This document shows positions 6,856 to 17,410 of a DNA stretch of 64,000 nucleotides, in pieces. Source of the stretch: JACVRW01 sp963826165. GTDB taxonomy: Bacteria > Actinomycetota > Thermoleophilia > Solirubrobacterales > Thermoleophilaceae. Under the pieces are notes generated by a model. That model saw nothing but the letters and a program-made list of their open reading frames with translations, did no database searches and was not told the DNA's origin. The stretch is from assembly GCA_963826165.1 (NCBI GenBank), contig CAWGWC010000017.1, positions 1 through 64,000 of the forward strand, in the 5' to 3' direction. The translations under genes were made by a program, and so were the position numbers. How positions within the stretch are numbered: position 1 is the stretch's first letter; each line of letters opens with the position of its first letter.

Positions 6856-8408
6856 ACCTGGCCGGGCCCGAAGCCCACTCGCGCGAGCGGCTCGACCAGC
6901 TCGTACTCCTCGTAGGAGAGGTGCGAGAGCAGGGTGTCGGTCAACGCGTCGATCGCCTCCTGGAGCCGGTCGAAGTCGTGCGGGTTGTTGATGTGGTCGA
7001 CCAGGGCCCGGTCGACCGCCTCGATCGCGTCGTGGATGGCGTGGTGCTCGGCCGTCAGGCGGTCGATCACCGGCTCGAGCTCGGGGTCCGCTCGCTTGAG
7101 GTGAGGAAAGACTGCGACGTCCTCGAGGTTGTGGTGCTGCGTGACCACTCGGCAGTAACGGGTGCAGAAGGCTCCGAGGGTCCAGTCGTTCTGTCGCATG
7201 GCCATCGCGTTGAGGGTGCTGCGGGCATCGCCGGCCGTGAGCTCGCCGTCGCGGACCTGAGTGACCACCGACCGCAGCTCGGTGAGCTCGGCGCGGAGAG
7301 CGTCATGCACGTCGATCAGATGCTGGCCGACGAGTCGGCCTCGCTCGCTGTACTGCACGTCGGGCGCGGACTGCGGACGGTGGGGCCGCGTGGCCTCGTC
7401 CCAGGGCATGGAACTGCTCAGGCGCTCGCCGGTGTCCGGGGTGGGGGTGAGTCCCAACCGCCCGTACTCGCCGGCCGCCTGTTCGGATGTGACGGCGGGC
7501 ACGGCTTCTCGATGCGGCGCGGGAGCCCGCTCGCGCTCGACCAGCGCCCGGACGGCCGGTGCGAGCTCCGCGAACGTCTCGATCGCGGCGGGCTCGTCCC
7601 CCATGGCGATGAATGTGCCGATCCCGTGTTCGACCGCGTACGCGGCCAGCTGTGCCGGCCACCCGGCGGACGATCCCGACAACGGACCGGGGCTGCCATC
7701 GGAGTAGGCGTCGGCGACGTTCAGCAGGCGGCGAATCTCCGACGGATCACGCCCCGCCTCCACGGCGGCCTCGTCGATCCGCGCGTTGCCGCTGTCCAGT
7801 TGCCCCGGCTCCAGGTAGGGCATGCTCGGGAGCCAGCCGTCGGCCACCCGGCCGGTCAGCCGCAGCATCCTCGGCTTGTAGGCGCCGATCCAGATGCTCA
7901 CCGCGTGGGCCGGAGCGGGCCCGCGCTTCGCGCCCTTGAGCCGGTAGTGCTCACCCTCGAAGGTCACCCCGCCGCGCTGGTCGGTGTCCCAGATCTCACG
8001 AATGACCTCGATGGCCTCGGCCAGGGCGTCGACCCCCTGGCCCGGAGTGAGCTTGCGCCCACCCATCGCCTCGATCGCGTCCCAGAACGCCCCGGCCCCG
8101 ATGCCCAGCTCGATCCGGCCGCCGCTGAGGATGTCGAGTCCGGCCACCGACCTGGCGACAATGGCCGGCTGCCGCAGCGGCAGGCTGAGGACGTTCGGAG
8201 CGAGCGTCACCTGGCCGGTGGAAGCGGCCAGGAACGAGATGAGCGTCCAGGTGTCGAGGAATCTCGGCTGGTACGGATGGTCCTGGAACGTGACGAGATC
8301 GAGGCCCGAGCTGTCGGCTCGCTGAGCGGCTTCGATCACCCTCTCGGGGTGGTCGGCGGACGGGCTGAGGAAGACCCCGAACTGGAGGTCGTGGCCGTAG
8401 TCGGGCAC
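6852..8408 (-). CDS. LLM-class flavin/F420 oxidoreductase fused to a hemerythrin domain
   Basis: 518 residues from GTG at 8408 (PDYGHDLQFGVFL). Residues 1-310 are a luciferase-like monooxygenase barrel (QFGVFLSPSADHPERVI, SGGRIELGIGAG, VSIWIGAYKPRMLRLTG). These enzymes use FMNH2 or F420; the cofactor cannot be told here. After a linker at about 310-360, the C-terminus is a hemerythrin four-helix bundle with His/Glu ligands in TQHHNLEDVAVFPHL, LTAEHHAIHDAI and SHLSYEEYELVEPL, which should bind a di-iron centre sensing O2 or NO. The upstream alpha/beta hydrolase stops 14 bp before the start, so they are probably co-transcribed. Confidence 0.88.
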   Translation of the reverse strand: MPDYGHDLQFGVFLSPSADHPERVIEAAQRADSSGLDLVTFQDHPYQPRFLDTWTLISFLAASTGQVTLAPNVLSLPLRQPAIVARSVAGLDILSGGRIELGIGAGAFWDAIEAMGGRKLTPGQGVDALAEAIEVIREIWDTDQRGGVTFEGEHYRLKGAKRGPAPAHAVSIWIGAYKPRMLRLTGRVADGWLPSMPYLEPGQLDSGNARIDEAAVEAGRDPSEIRRLLNVADAYSDGSPGPLSGSSAGWPAQLAAYAVEHGIGTFIAMGDEPAAIETFAELAPAVRALVERERAPAPHREAVPAVTSEQAAGEYGRLGLTPTPDTGERLSSSMPWDEATRPHRPQSAPDVQYSERGRLVGQHLIDVHDALRAELTELRSVVTQVRDGELTAGDARSTLNAMAMRQNDWTLGAFCTRYCRVVTQHHNLEDVAVFPHLKRADPELEPVIDRLTAEHHAIHDAIEAVDRALVDHINNPHDFDRLQEAIDALTDTLLSHLSYEEYELVEPLARVGFGPGQV

Positions 8409-8422
8409 TCGGGCCGAGAACT

Positions 8423-9247
8423 CTATTCCTCGCCTGGCAGGCGCCGGCTCAGGCTGTCCGGGGGGTGAGCTCGGCAGAACTCCCGCACGGTGTCGTTGAA
8501 CGCCCCGGGCCGCTCGAGGTTGCTCACATGACCGGCGCCCGGGATGACGACGAGCTCCGCGTCCGGGATCGCGTGCTCGAGGCTCCGGGCGATGCTCAAC
8601 GGCGCGCGCGCGTCCAGCTCGCCCCAGATCAACAGGGTCGGCACGACGATGTGCGGCAGCAGGTCGGTCTGGTCGGCTTCGGCCATCACGCTCAACGCAG
8701 TCCGCATGCTCTCGGGGCGCACGTCGGCGGCCATCTTGTCGAGCAGCGGCACGATCGCGGCCGGCGGCTCGTCGGCGAACAGCCCGGGAAGCGTGGGGTC
8801 GAACTCGCCGGCCGGCGCGGCGAGCATCCGCCGCAGGCCCTCGACCCGGCTGTGCACCTCCTCGGCGGGCAGCGACCCCTTCCAGCCGGCGTAGGTGTCG
8901 GCGAGAATCATGGTCGCGACGAGGTCGGGACGGTGGCGGTAGAGCTCCTGCACGACCGTCCCGCCCCAGGAGAGACCCGCAACGTGCGCTCGGCCGAGTC
9001 CGAGGGCGTCGATCAGCCCGGCGAGGCAGTCCGCGTAGTCCGCCAGGCCGAAGTCCGGAGGCACATCCGACGAGCGGCCTGCCCCCGGCTCGTCCCAGGC
9101 GACGACCGTGAACTCGCCGGCCAGCGCGGTGAGCTGCGGTTGCCACATGCGGCCGTCCACAGCGGCGCCGTGCACCAGCACCAGCGGTGGCCCCTCGCCG
9201 ACGCGCTCGTAGGCGATCTCGACCCCGTTCGCCTGAACGAACTGCAC
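8423..9247 (-). CDS. alpha/beta hydrolase (serine type)
   Basis: 274 residues, ATG at 9247 (MQFVQANGVEIAYERVGEG). It shows the oxyanion HGAAVDGRMW, nucleophile elbow GLSWGGTVV (Ser near residue 94), acid in WGELDARAP and catalytic His in GAGHVSNLERP near residue 243. This makes it a complete Ser-Asp-His esterase, lactonase or C-C hydrolase of the 3-oxoadipate-enol-lactonase/haloperoxidase-like group. Substrate is unknown. It lies 19 bp after the dialkylglycine decarboxylase stop and 14 bp before the LLM-hemerythrin gene, so the three probably form one operon. Confidence 0.85.
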   Translation of the reverse strand: MQFVQANGVEIAYERVGEGPPLVLVHGAAVDGRMWQPQLTALAGEFTVVAWDEPGAGRSSDVPPDFGLADYADCLAGLIDALGLGRAHVAGLSWGGTVVQELYRHRPDLVATMILADTYAGWKGSLPAEEVHSRVEGLRRMLAAPAGEFDPTLPGLFADEPPAAIVPLLDKMAADVRPESMRTALSVMAEADQTDLLPHIVVPTLLIWGELDARAPLSIARSLEHAIPDAELVVIPGAGHVSNLERPGAFNDTVREFCRAHPPDSLSRRLPGEE

Positions 9248-9266
9248 CGTCCCAACCTATCGTCGC

Positions 9267-10589
9267 CTAGGGGTCCGGGACCTCGGCGAGGGCGTGGTCG
9301 AGGATCTCCAGGCCGAGGTCGATGTCCTCCGGCGTGATGGTCAGCGGCGGCGCGATCCGGAGGACGCTCCCCAGGCCGGGGAACTTGATGATGTTGACGT
9401 TCAGGCCGAGCTCCTGGCAACGGGCGGTGACCGCGGAGCCGTACTGCTCGGCCGGCTCGCGAGTCGTGCGGTCGCACACCAGGTCGACGCCGAGCATCAG
9501 CCCGACCCCGCGGACGTCGCCGATCGGCTCATGCCGGCGCTGGAGCTCCTCGAGACCGGCTCGCAGGCGCGCGCCCATCGTGACGGCGCGGGACGCGAGG
9601 TCCTCGGCGATAACGGTCTCCAGCACGGCCCGGCCCACCGCCGCCGGCAGGGGGTCCGAGACGTGCGAGGTCACGTGGAGAAAGCCCCTGTCGAAGGCGT
9701 CCTGCTCGATCGCGTCGGAGGTCACCGTGGCCGACAGCGGCAGGCCGCCGCCCAGTGTCTTCGACAACGCGAGGAAGTCGGGAACCACATCGTGCTGCTC
9801 GAACGCGAACAGCGTCCCCACCCGGCCCAGGGCGGTCTGGGCCTCGTCGACTATCAGGAGCATCCCGCGCTGCTCGCAGTGTTGCTTCAGCCCAGCGAGG
9901 TAGCCCTCGGGCAGAGGCACGATGCCACCGGCGCTGAGGATCGGCTCGACGATCGTGGCGGCCGGAGCCCCCACCGACTGGGAGTCGAAGAGCTCCATGC
10001 CGGCGTCGAGGCAGGTCATGTCGCAGCGCTCGGCGCAGTGGCGGATCGGGCAGCGGTAGGCGTTCGGGGTGGGGAGGGCCATGACGCCTGGGAGAGCGGG
10101 CCCGTAGCCGCGCCGGCCGGCGCTGTAGGTGCTGGCCGCGGCTCCGGCGGTCATCCCGTGCCAGGAGCCGGCGAAGGCCAGCACTTCGTGGCCGCCGGTG
10201 TGCAGCTTGGCGAGCCGCAGCGCCGCCTCATTGGCCTCGGCGCCGGTGGAGAGGAACATCGCGCGCGCGAGCGGCTCCGGGAGGACGGCCATCAGCTCGC
10301 GCCCCAGCTCCACCACATCGCTCGACAGGAAGCCGCTGAACAGGTGCACCACGCGGTCGCCCGCGCTGCGCATCGCCTCGAGGATCGCCGGGTGGCCATG
10401 CCCGAGCGTCGCGCACATCTGGCCGGAGGTGAAGTCGAGGATGCGCTGCCCGTCAGCGGTGATGAGCCAGCTGCCCTCAGCACGCTCCACCAGCGGTTCG
10501 GCGAAGTCGCCGGCGTAGCGGATCAGGTGCTCGCGACCGGTGGATGGGGTGACGGAGTCCGGGACCCGGTGATCGGTGAGAGAGGGCAT
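9267..10589 (-). CDS. dgdA: 2,2-dialkylglycine decarboxylase-like PLP enzyme (class III aminotransferase fold)
   Basis: 440 residues, ATG at 10589. The PLP lysine is Lys277 in LSKTLGGGLPLS and the pyridine-binding Asp is in LLIVDEAQTALGR. Features matching dialkylglycine decarboxylase rather than ordinary class III aminotransferases are FTSGQMCATLGHGHP (Gln57 corresponds to the carboxylate-binding Gln), THVSDPLPAAVG, the GDVRGVGLMLGVDLV stretch and LRIAPPLTITPEDIDLGLE. The enzyme decarboxylates 2,2-dialkylglycines such as 2-aminoisobutyrate and transfers the amino group to pyruvate. It heads the hydrolase/LLM operon and is divergent from a GntR regulator across a twin-palindrome region. Confidence 0.9.
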   Translation of the reverse strand: MPSLTDHRVPDSVTPSTGREHLIRYAGDFAEPLVERAEGSWLITADGQRILDFTSGQMCATLGHGHPAILEAMRSAGDRVVHLFSGFLSSDVVELGRELMAVLPEPLARAMFLSTGAEANEAALRLAKLHTGGHEVLAFAGSWHGMTAGAAASTYSAGRRGYGPALPGVMALPTPNAYRCPIRHCAERCDMTCLDAGMELFDSQSVGAPAATIVEPILSAGGIVPLPEGYLAGLKQHCEQRGMLLIVDEAQTALGRVGTLFAFEQHDVVPDFLALSKTLGGGLPLSATVTSDAIEQDAFDRGFLHVTSHVSDPLPAAVGRAVLETVIAEDLASRAVTMGARLRAGLEELQRRHEPIGDVRGVGLMLGVDLVCDRTTREPAEQYGSAVTARCQELGLNVNIIKFPGLGSVLRIAPPLTITPEDIDLGLEILDHALAEVPDP

Positions 10590-10590
10590 T

Positions 10591-10624
10591 CTGACATGTC
10601 AGCACGCTACGCTTGACATGTCAA
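10591..10624. promoter_or_regulatory. twin 12-bp palindromes between dgdA and gntR (operator)
   Basis: CTGACATGTCAG at 10591-10602 and TTGACATGTCAA at 10613-10624 are both perfect 12-bp palindromes sharing the core TGACATGTCA. They are spaced 22 bp (about two helical turns) centre to centre. Each contains a -35-like TTGACA/CTGACA for one of the divergent genes, and the regulator's ATG lies within the second. The layout fits autoregulation and control of dgdA by the neighbouring GntR protein. Confidence 0.8.
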
Positions 10625-11328
10625 TGGGAGACGCACGCAAGACTGATTCCTCCGTGATCGCCTCCGGCGCCGCCGCCTACCGGCGGCTGCGCCACGCCAT
10701 CGTCAGGCTCGAGCTGCCGCCCGGCACGCCGGTGTCCGAGCAAGGTCTGATGGAGCGCTACGGCGTCTCCAAGGCCGCGGTGCGAGCGGCGCTTGCACGG
10801 CTTCGAGCGGACGGGCTGGTGCTGGCCGAGCCTCGCCGCCGTCACATGATCGCTCCGCTCACTCTTCGCGACGTGCGTGAGATCTACGACCTGCGACTGC
10901 TGCTCGAGCCCGCCGCGGCCGCCGAGGCGGCCGGCCGGATCGAGCCGAGCGAGCTCGTGCGTCTCGAGCAGCTCGGTGCGACGACGCTCGACGTCGAGGA
11001 TCCGGACTCGGTCGAACGCTTCATGGCGGCGAACCGCGCCGTGCACGTGGCGGTGGCAGAGGCGGCCGGCAGCCGCCGCGCTGCCGCGATCGTCGCGCGG
11101 CTGCTCGACGACTCCGAGCGTGCGCGGCTGGTGGCCCTCCGCGCCGGCGCCGGCGGCCGGGGCCTGCGTGCGCGCGATGAGCACCTCCAGCTGCTCGCGG
11201 CATTGGGCGCCGGGAACAGTGAAGAGGCTGAGCGGCTCATGCGCCTCGCGATCCAGCGCTTCCGCGACGAGCTGATCGACGCCCTCCGCAGCTCGGACTC
11301 GGTGCTCGACGCGGCGCTCGCGGGTTAG
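10618..11328 (+). CDS. GntR-family (FadR/FCD subfamily) transcriptional regulator
   Basis: 236 residues. The N-terminal winged helix spans about residues 12-80 (YRRLRHAIVRLELPPGTPVS, LMERYGVSKAAVRAALARLR). The C-terminal all-helical FCD ligand domain starts at VREIYDLRLLLEPAAA and carries His and Asn/Asp residues of the type that bind metal and a carboxylate (FMAANRAVHVAVAEAAG, ARDEHLQLLAAL). ATG at 10618 and ATG at 10624 are both possible. Neither has a ribosome site, suggesting a leaderless message. Both overlap the second palindrome. It probably represses dgdA until a 2,2-dialkylglycine or related acid binds. Confidence 0.88.
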   Translation: MSMGDARKTDSSVIASGAAAYRRLRHAIVRLELPPGTPVSEQGLMERYGVSKAAVRAALARLRADGLVLAEPRRRHMIAPLTLRDVREIYDLRLLLEPAAAAEAAGRIEPSELVRLEQLGATTLDVEDPDSVERFMAANRAVHVAVAEAAGSRRAAAIVARLLDDSERARLVALRAGAGGRGLRARDEHLQLLAALGAGNSEEAERLMRLAIQRFRDELIDALRSSDSVLDAALAG

Positions 11329-11329
11329 G

Positions 11330-13674
<2,345 letters not shown>

Positions 13675-13678
<4 letters not shown>

Positions 13679-14058
13679 TTGTTGGAAGCGTTGAGCTCCA
13701 CCGCGGCACGAACGAGTGCTTTCAGTGCCCGTTCGTCGATCTTGTCGCTCTCATGGATGTCGATCGCGCGCCTGGTGTTGCCCTCGAGGCTGGAGTTGAA
13801 GAGGCCCGAAGGGTCTTCCAGCGAGGCACCCTTCATGAAGGTCAGCTTGACGTACTCCTTGTACGTCTCGCCGGTGCAGATCATCCCGTCGTGCTCCCAC
13901 ACCGGCACGCCGCGCCACTTCCACTCCTCGACCACTTGAGGGTCGACCTGCTTGATGAGCTTTCGAATCCGAGCGAGCGTCTCGCCGCGCCAGTCGTTCA
14001 GCTCTCCGATCCTCGCGTCTATGAGCTCAGAGGGAGACTGCTCCTTACCCCTCGGCAT
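13675..14058 (-). CDS. DUF1801-domain protein
   Basis: 127 residues. It matches the YdhG/DUF1801 fold: LNDWRGETLARIRKLIKQ, VVEEWKWRGVPVWEHDG, YKEYVKLTFMKGASL, and the C-terminal IDIHESDKIDERALKALV. The family is related to frataxin-like iron chaperones, but function is not established. It overlaps the VOC gene upstream by 14 bp and the uvrA-like gene downstream by 4 bp, so translation is probably coupled. Confidence 0.85.
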
Positions 14059-14467
14059 GACTCAGCTCCTGGATGCGGATCAGGTTGCCCGCGGGATCGC
14101 GCAGGGCGCAGTCGCGAACGCCCCAGGGCTGGTCGGTGGGCTCCTCGACGATGTCGGCGTCGCCTCCCTGCACCCGCTCGAACACGCCGTCCAGGTCGGG
14201 GGTCGCCAGCATGAGGCTCGCGTAGGTGCCCTTGGCCATCATCTCGGCGATCATGCTGCGCTCGTCGTCGGTGACGCCGGGGTCGGCGCCCGGCGGGTGG
14301 AGGACTATGGACGTACCGGGCTGACCGGGCGGCCCGACCGTGTTCCAGTGCATCCCGCCGTACTCGACCTCGTTGCGGACCTCGAACCCGAGCGTGTCGC
14401 GATAGAAGGCCAGCGAGGCCGCCGGGTCGTCGTGCGGAAGGAACGTGGCGTGAATGGTGATGTCCAT
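14045..14467 (-). CDS. VOC/glyoxalase-family protein
   Basis: 140 residues from ATG at 14467 (MDITIHATFLPHDDP). Two betaalphabetabetabeta modules are visible: LAFYRDTLGFEVRNEVEYGG with HWNTVGPPGQP, then ATPDLDGVFERVQ with VRDCALRDPAGNLIRIQE. Metal ligands are likely His10 and the final Glu. The family includes lactoylglutathione lyases, dioxygenases and drug-binding resistance proteins. Sitting between an AraC regulator and a drug-type UvrA, a detoxification or antibiotic-sequestering role is a reasonable guess. An in-frame ATG nine bases upstream is the alternative start. Confidence 0.85.
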   Translation of the reverse strand: MDITIHATFLPHDDPAASLAFYRDTLGFEVRNEVEYGGMHWNTVGPPGQPGTSIVLHPPGADPGVTDDERSMIAEMMAKGTYASLMLATPDLDGVFERVQGGDADIVEEPTDQPWGVRDCALRDPAGNLIRIQELSHAEG

Positions 14468-14477
14468 GCCGGGCACG

Positions 14478-14921
14478 CTAAGCGCCGCTCGGCACTGGCG
14501 CTTCTCGATTCCTGATCGGTTTGGTCACCCGCTTCGCCACGCACGGCGCCATCCCCATTGCAGCGCCCGCCTCGTGGCGCCGGTAGGCGCCTGGCGGCAT
14601 GCCGACCAGCTCGGTGAAGCGAGTGCTGAAGGTGCCCAATGAAGAGCAGCCGACCTCGAAGCAGACCTCGGTGACGCTGAGCTCGCCACCACGCAGCAGG
14701 GCCATCGCGCGCTCGATGCGCCGCGTCATCAGATAGCTGTACGGCGACTCGCCGTAGGCGAGCCTGAACTGGCGGCTGAAGTGGCCGGCCGACATGTGCG
14801 CGTCCCGAGCGAGCGCCTCGACGTCCAGCGGCTGCGCGTACTCCCGGTCGATCCGGTCGCGGACGCGGCGCAGTCGCGCTAGGTCGCGCAGATGGTGGTC
14901 CGCGGCGGCTCGGCTGGTCAC
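14478..14921 (-). CDS. AraC-family transcriptional regulator (DNA-binding domain only)
   Basis: About 147 residues from GTG at 14921; the true start is uncertain and could extend to 14984. Two helix-turn-helix motifs are visible: LDVEALARDAHMSAGHFSRQ and LSVTEVCFEVGCSSLGTFST, followed by the family end FTELVGMPPGAYRR. There is no sensory domain, as in MarA/SoxS-type short activators. Its stop lies 10 bp before the VOC gene, so it probably activates its own operon (VOC, DUF1801, UvrA-like). Confidence 0.88.
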   Translation of the reverse strand: MTSRAAADHHLRDLARLRRVRDRIDREYAQPLDVEALARDAHMSAGHFSRQFRLAYGESPYSYLMTRRIERAMALLRGGELSVTEVCFEVGCSSLGTFSTRFTELVGMPPGAYRRHEAGAAMGMAPCVAKRVTKPIRNREAPVPSGA

Positions 14922-15424
14922 CGCGAGATCATGCCACGCCGCGCAGCGGTTCAGATCCGTGGAGATGCGCGCCACCTCGTCCAAAGTCGGCGCGGAGACG
15001 CTTGTGGCTGCCGACGACGGTCCGTACCCGCTTCATGTCAGCAATTCTCTTTGGTTCGATCGGCACGCTTGCCTATCGCCAGGTCGGTGACCTCGGCGCC
15101 GATGGGATCGAGTGCTTCGTGTTGCATCTACCTCCGACTACGCCGAGTGACAGCCGCGAGATGCGTCACTTGGCGCGCAGCCACGGCGCCGATCCCGCCG
15201 AGCTGGATCGTCGTCGGGCAGACCACGCCCGGCGGTACGGCTCGACGCGAATCCGGACGCGCTGTTGCGCAGTGGCGTAGCTCTGCAACGACTGCTTCGG
15301 TGGAGCAGCCGTCAGGTGCTCGAGGTGCCGGTTCATGCAGTCCAAGCTACGAGTAAGGGCGCGCTTCCACATCGGCAAAACGCCCACGATCGGCACTCAG
15401 GCGCGTGTATGGCACCCTGCGGGC
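14922..15424. other. gene-poor interval with a possible gene fragment
   Basis: No intact gene is convincing in this 500-bp stretch. A plus-strand frame from ATG 15035 to 15280 begins MSAILFGSIGTLA, which resembles the nucleotide/phosphate strand at the start of HAD-superfamily hydrolases. The catalytic motif is not completed and the rest (SREMRHLARSHGADPAELDR) is not HAD-like. It may be a decayed or recombined fragment. It must also hold the promoters for the AraC operon (leftward) and the rraA-like gene (rightward), which I could not pinpoint. Confidence 0.35.
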
Positions 15425-16081
15425 GTGGACCTGACCGACAGACTGCTGGAAATCGACGTCTCGGCGCTATCCGACGCCGACAAGACGCTGCCCGTGGTCG
15501 ATCCCGCTGTCCGGGCCATGATCTCCGACGTCCGCATGGCCGGGCCGGCGTTCACCGTCGTGGCCGAGAACGACCATCTCCCGGTGATGAGCGCGCTCGC
15601 GCAGGCCGCCCCCGGCGACGTATTGGTGATCGATGCGGCCGGCAGCTCCGGTGCTGTCTTCGGAGAGCTGTTCGCGACCGAGGCGCGACGGCGCGGCCTC
15701 GCGGGAATCGTGGCCGATGGGTTCTGTCGTGACCTGCGCGGCCTGCGCGGCATCGGGCTGCCGGTGTTCGCCAGAGGCACCACGCCGCGGTCGGGCACCA
15801 CGGCCTCACGGGTGGCGCTCGGGCAGACGGTTGTCATCGGCGGCGTCCACGTGTCGCCGGGCGACATCGTGTTCGGCGACGAGGACGGGCTTCTGACCGC
15901 TACGGCGGAGCGGATCGAGGCCGCGCTCGACATAGCCGAGCTGATCGGCCGCAGCGAGCGCGCCATCCTCGCCGCGCTGGCCCGCGGTGCAACGCTCCAC
16001 GAGTTGACCAACTACGAGGAGCACGTCGCGGCGCTGGACCGTGACGAGGCAAGTGCGCTGGCGTTCCGGGTCGATGACTGA
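15425..16081 (+). CDS. RraA-like / 4-hydroxy-4-methyl-2-oxoglutarate aldolase family protein
   Basis: 218 residues from GTG at 15425. The family core is visible: PGDVLVIDAAGSSGAVFGEL, LAGIVADGFCRDLRGLRGIGLPVFARG (the G-x20-R-D motif of divalent-metal HMG/CHA aldolases), and VSPGDIVFGDEDG. Members cleave 2-oxo-acid aldols or decarboxylate oxaloacetate; a few act as RNase E regulators. The usual GG before the DLRRG-like segment is replaced by GSSGAVFGE, so activity is uncertain. The stop overlaps the next gene's ATG by 8 bp, linking it to the aminotransferase. Confidence 0.85.
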   Translation: MDLTDRLLEIDVSALSDADKTLPVVDPAVRAMISDVRMAGPAFTVVAENDHLPVMSALAQAAPGDVLVIDAAGSSGAVFGELFATEARRRGLAGIVADGFCRDLRGLRGIGLPVFARGTTPRSGTTASRVALGQTVVIGGVHVSPGDIVFGDEDGLLTATAERIEAALDIAELIGRSERAILAALARGATLHELTNYEEHVAALDRDEASALAFRVDD

Positions 16082-17276
16082 CTTCGCCTCCGCGTTCGCG
16101 CGCCGGACGCAGCTGCCCGGCGGTGACGAGCTGGCCACGATCCTCGCCGGAAGCCCGCCCGGTGTGCTGTCGATGACGGGCGGCTTTCCGAACCCCGCGA
16201 CCTTCCCCACCGACGAGCTCGACGAGATCGCCGTGCGGCTGTTGCGCGATGACGCCTCTGTGGCCCTGCAGTACACGCCCTGCGAGGGCATCCCGAGCGT
16301 CCGCGAGTACCTGGCGGACCGCCAGGAGCAGCTGCAGGGACGGCGACCCGAGGCCACCGAGCTGATCGTCACGAGCGGCGGGATGGAGTGCATCACGCTG
16401 ATGTGCCAGGCGCTCGTCGATCCCGGCGACGCCATCGCCGTCGAGGCGCCGACCTACCTCGCCGCGCTGATGGCGTTCGGGCGCGCCGAGGCCGAGGTGG
16501 TTCCGATCGCGATGGACGACGACGGGCTGCGAGTCGACGAGCTCGAGTCGCGTCTGGCGGACGGCCTGCGGCCGAAGTTCGTCTACACGATTCCCGAGTA
16601 CCAGAACCCCACCGGCCGGACGCTGCCGCTGGCCCGGCGCCACCAGCTGGTCGAGCTCTGCCGCCGCCACGACCTGCTGATCCTCGAGGACGTGGCCTAC
16701 CGCGAGCTGTGCTTCGACGACGACGCGGCGTTGCCGACGCTGTGGTCGCTGGCTCCGGAGATCGTGCTCCAGGCCGGGACGTTCTCCAAGAGCTTCTTCC
16801 CGGGCGTGCGGCTCGGCTGGGCGGTGGGCCCCTCCGACGTGGTGGCCGAGCTCGCCGCGGCCAAGCAGAACACCGACCAGTGCGCCGGAGGTCTCGGGCA
16901 GCGCCTGGTCGAGGAGTACGGGCGCGCCGGCGGGTTCGAGCGTCATCTGCCCGACGCCCGGGCGCTGTACGCGTCGCATTGGGCGGCGCTGTCGTCGGCT
17001 CTGAGCCGGCACATCCCGGACGGAGCGCGCTGGACCGAGCCGTCCGGCGGCTTCCTGACCTGGCTCACCCTGCCCGAAGAGATCGACACGCTGGCCATGC
17101 GGCCGGCGGCCATCGAGGCGGGCGTCGCCTACGTCCCCGGCCCCCCGTTCCACGTCGGCGACGGCGGCGGCAATGCCTTGCGGCTGTCGTTCAGCAACCT
17201 CAGCACGGCCGAGCTGGAGAGGGGCGTCGAGCGGCTCGCGGCGGTGGTGAGCGGCACGCTCGAGCAGGCTGCCTGA
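16074..17276 (+). CDS. PLP-dependent aminotransferase, class I/II (2-aminoadipate/MocR-type domain)
   Basis: 400 residues, ATG at 16074. A fold-type I aminotransferase: LSMTGGFPNPATFP, LQYTPCEGIPSVREYLA, the cofactor lysine in AGTFSKSFFPGVRLGW near residue 240, YTIPEYQNPTGRTLP (Asn contacting PLP), and a carboxylate-binding Arg in NALRLSFSN. The sequence resembles LysN/2-aminoadipate aminotransferases and the C-domain of MocR regulators but has no DNA-binding domain. Coupled to the RraA-like aldolase, it may act on a keto/amino-acid pair in one catabolic step. The substrate is not determinable. Confidence 0.88.
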   Translation: MTDFASAFARRTQLPGGDELATILAGSPPGVLSMTGGFPNPATFPTDELDEIAVRLLRDDASVALQYTPCEGIPSVREYLADRQEQLQGRRPEATELIVTSGGMECITLMCQALVDPGDAIAVEAPTYLAALMAFGRAEAEVVPIAMDDDGLRVDELESRLADGLRPKFVYTIPEYQNPTGRTLPLARRHQLVELCRRHDLLILEDVAYRELCFDDDAALPTLWSLAPEIVLQAGTFSKSFFPGVRLGWAVGPSDVVAELAAAKQNTDQCAGGLGQRLVEEYGRAGGFERHLPDARALYASHWAALSSALSRHIPDGARWTEPSGGFLTWLTLPEEIDTLAMRPAAIEAGVAYVPGPPFHVGDGGGNALRLSFSNLSTAELERGVERLAAVVSGTLEQAA

Positions 17277-17410
17277 GGGTCGGCACAACAGTGAGCGACG
17301 GCGGCCTGGTGGCCGTCCACCTCGTTGCGATGCGGGCGACGAACCTCGCTCACACCCGGCAGCCTACGTGCCCGGTGGTTGCCGGACGCCCGCCCACTAC
17401 CATTGACCAC

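Noticed and set aside
8408..9146. Extension of the LLM-hemerythrin frame upstream to 9146, which would give a 764-residue protein.
   Set aside because: The extra part is antisense-free but overlaps the alpha/beta hydrolase in another frame and reads as Arg-rich noise. The LLM domain begins at PDYGHDLQFG.
15035..15280. A HAD-hydrolase gene from ATG 15035 (MSAILFGSIGTLA).
   Set aside because: Only the first 13 residues are HAD-like. The nucleophile motif and the rest of the fold are absent, so it is listed only as part of a gene-poor interval.
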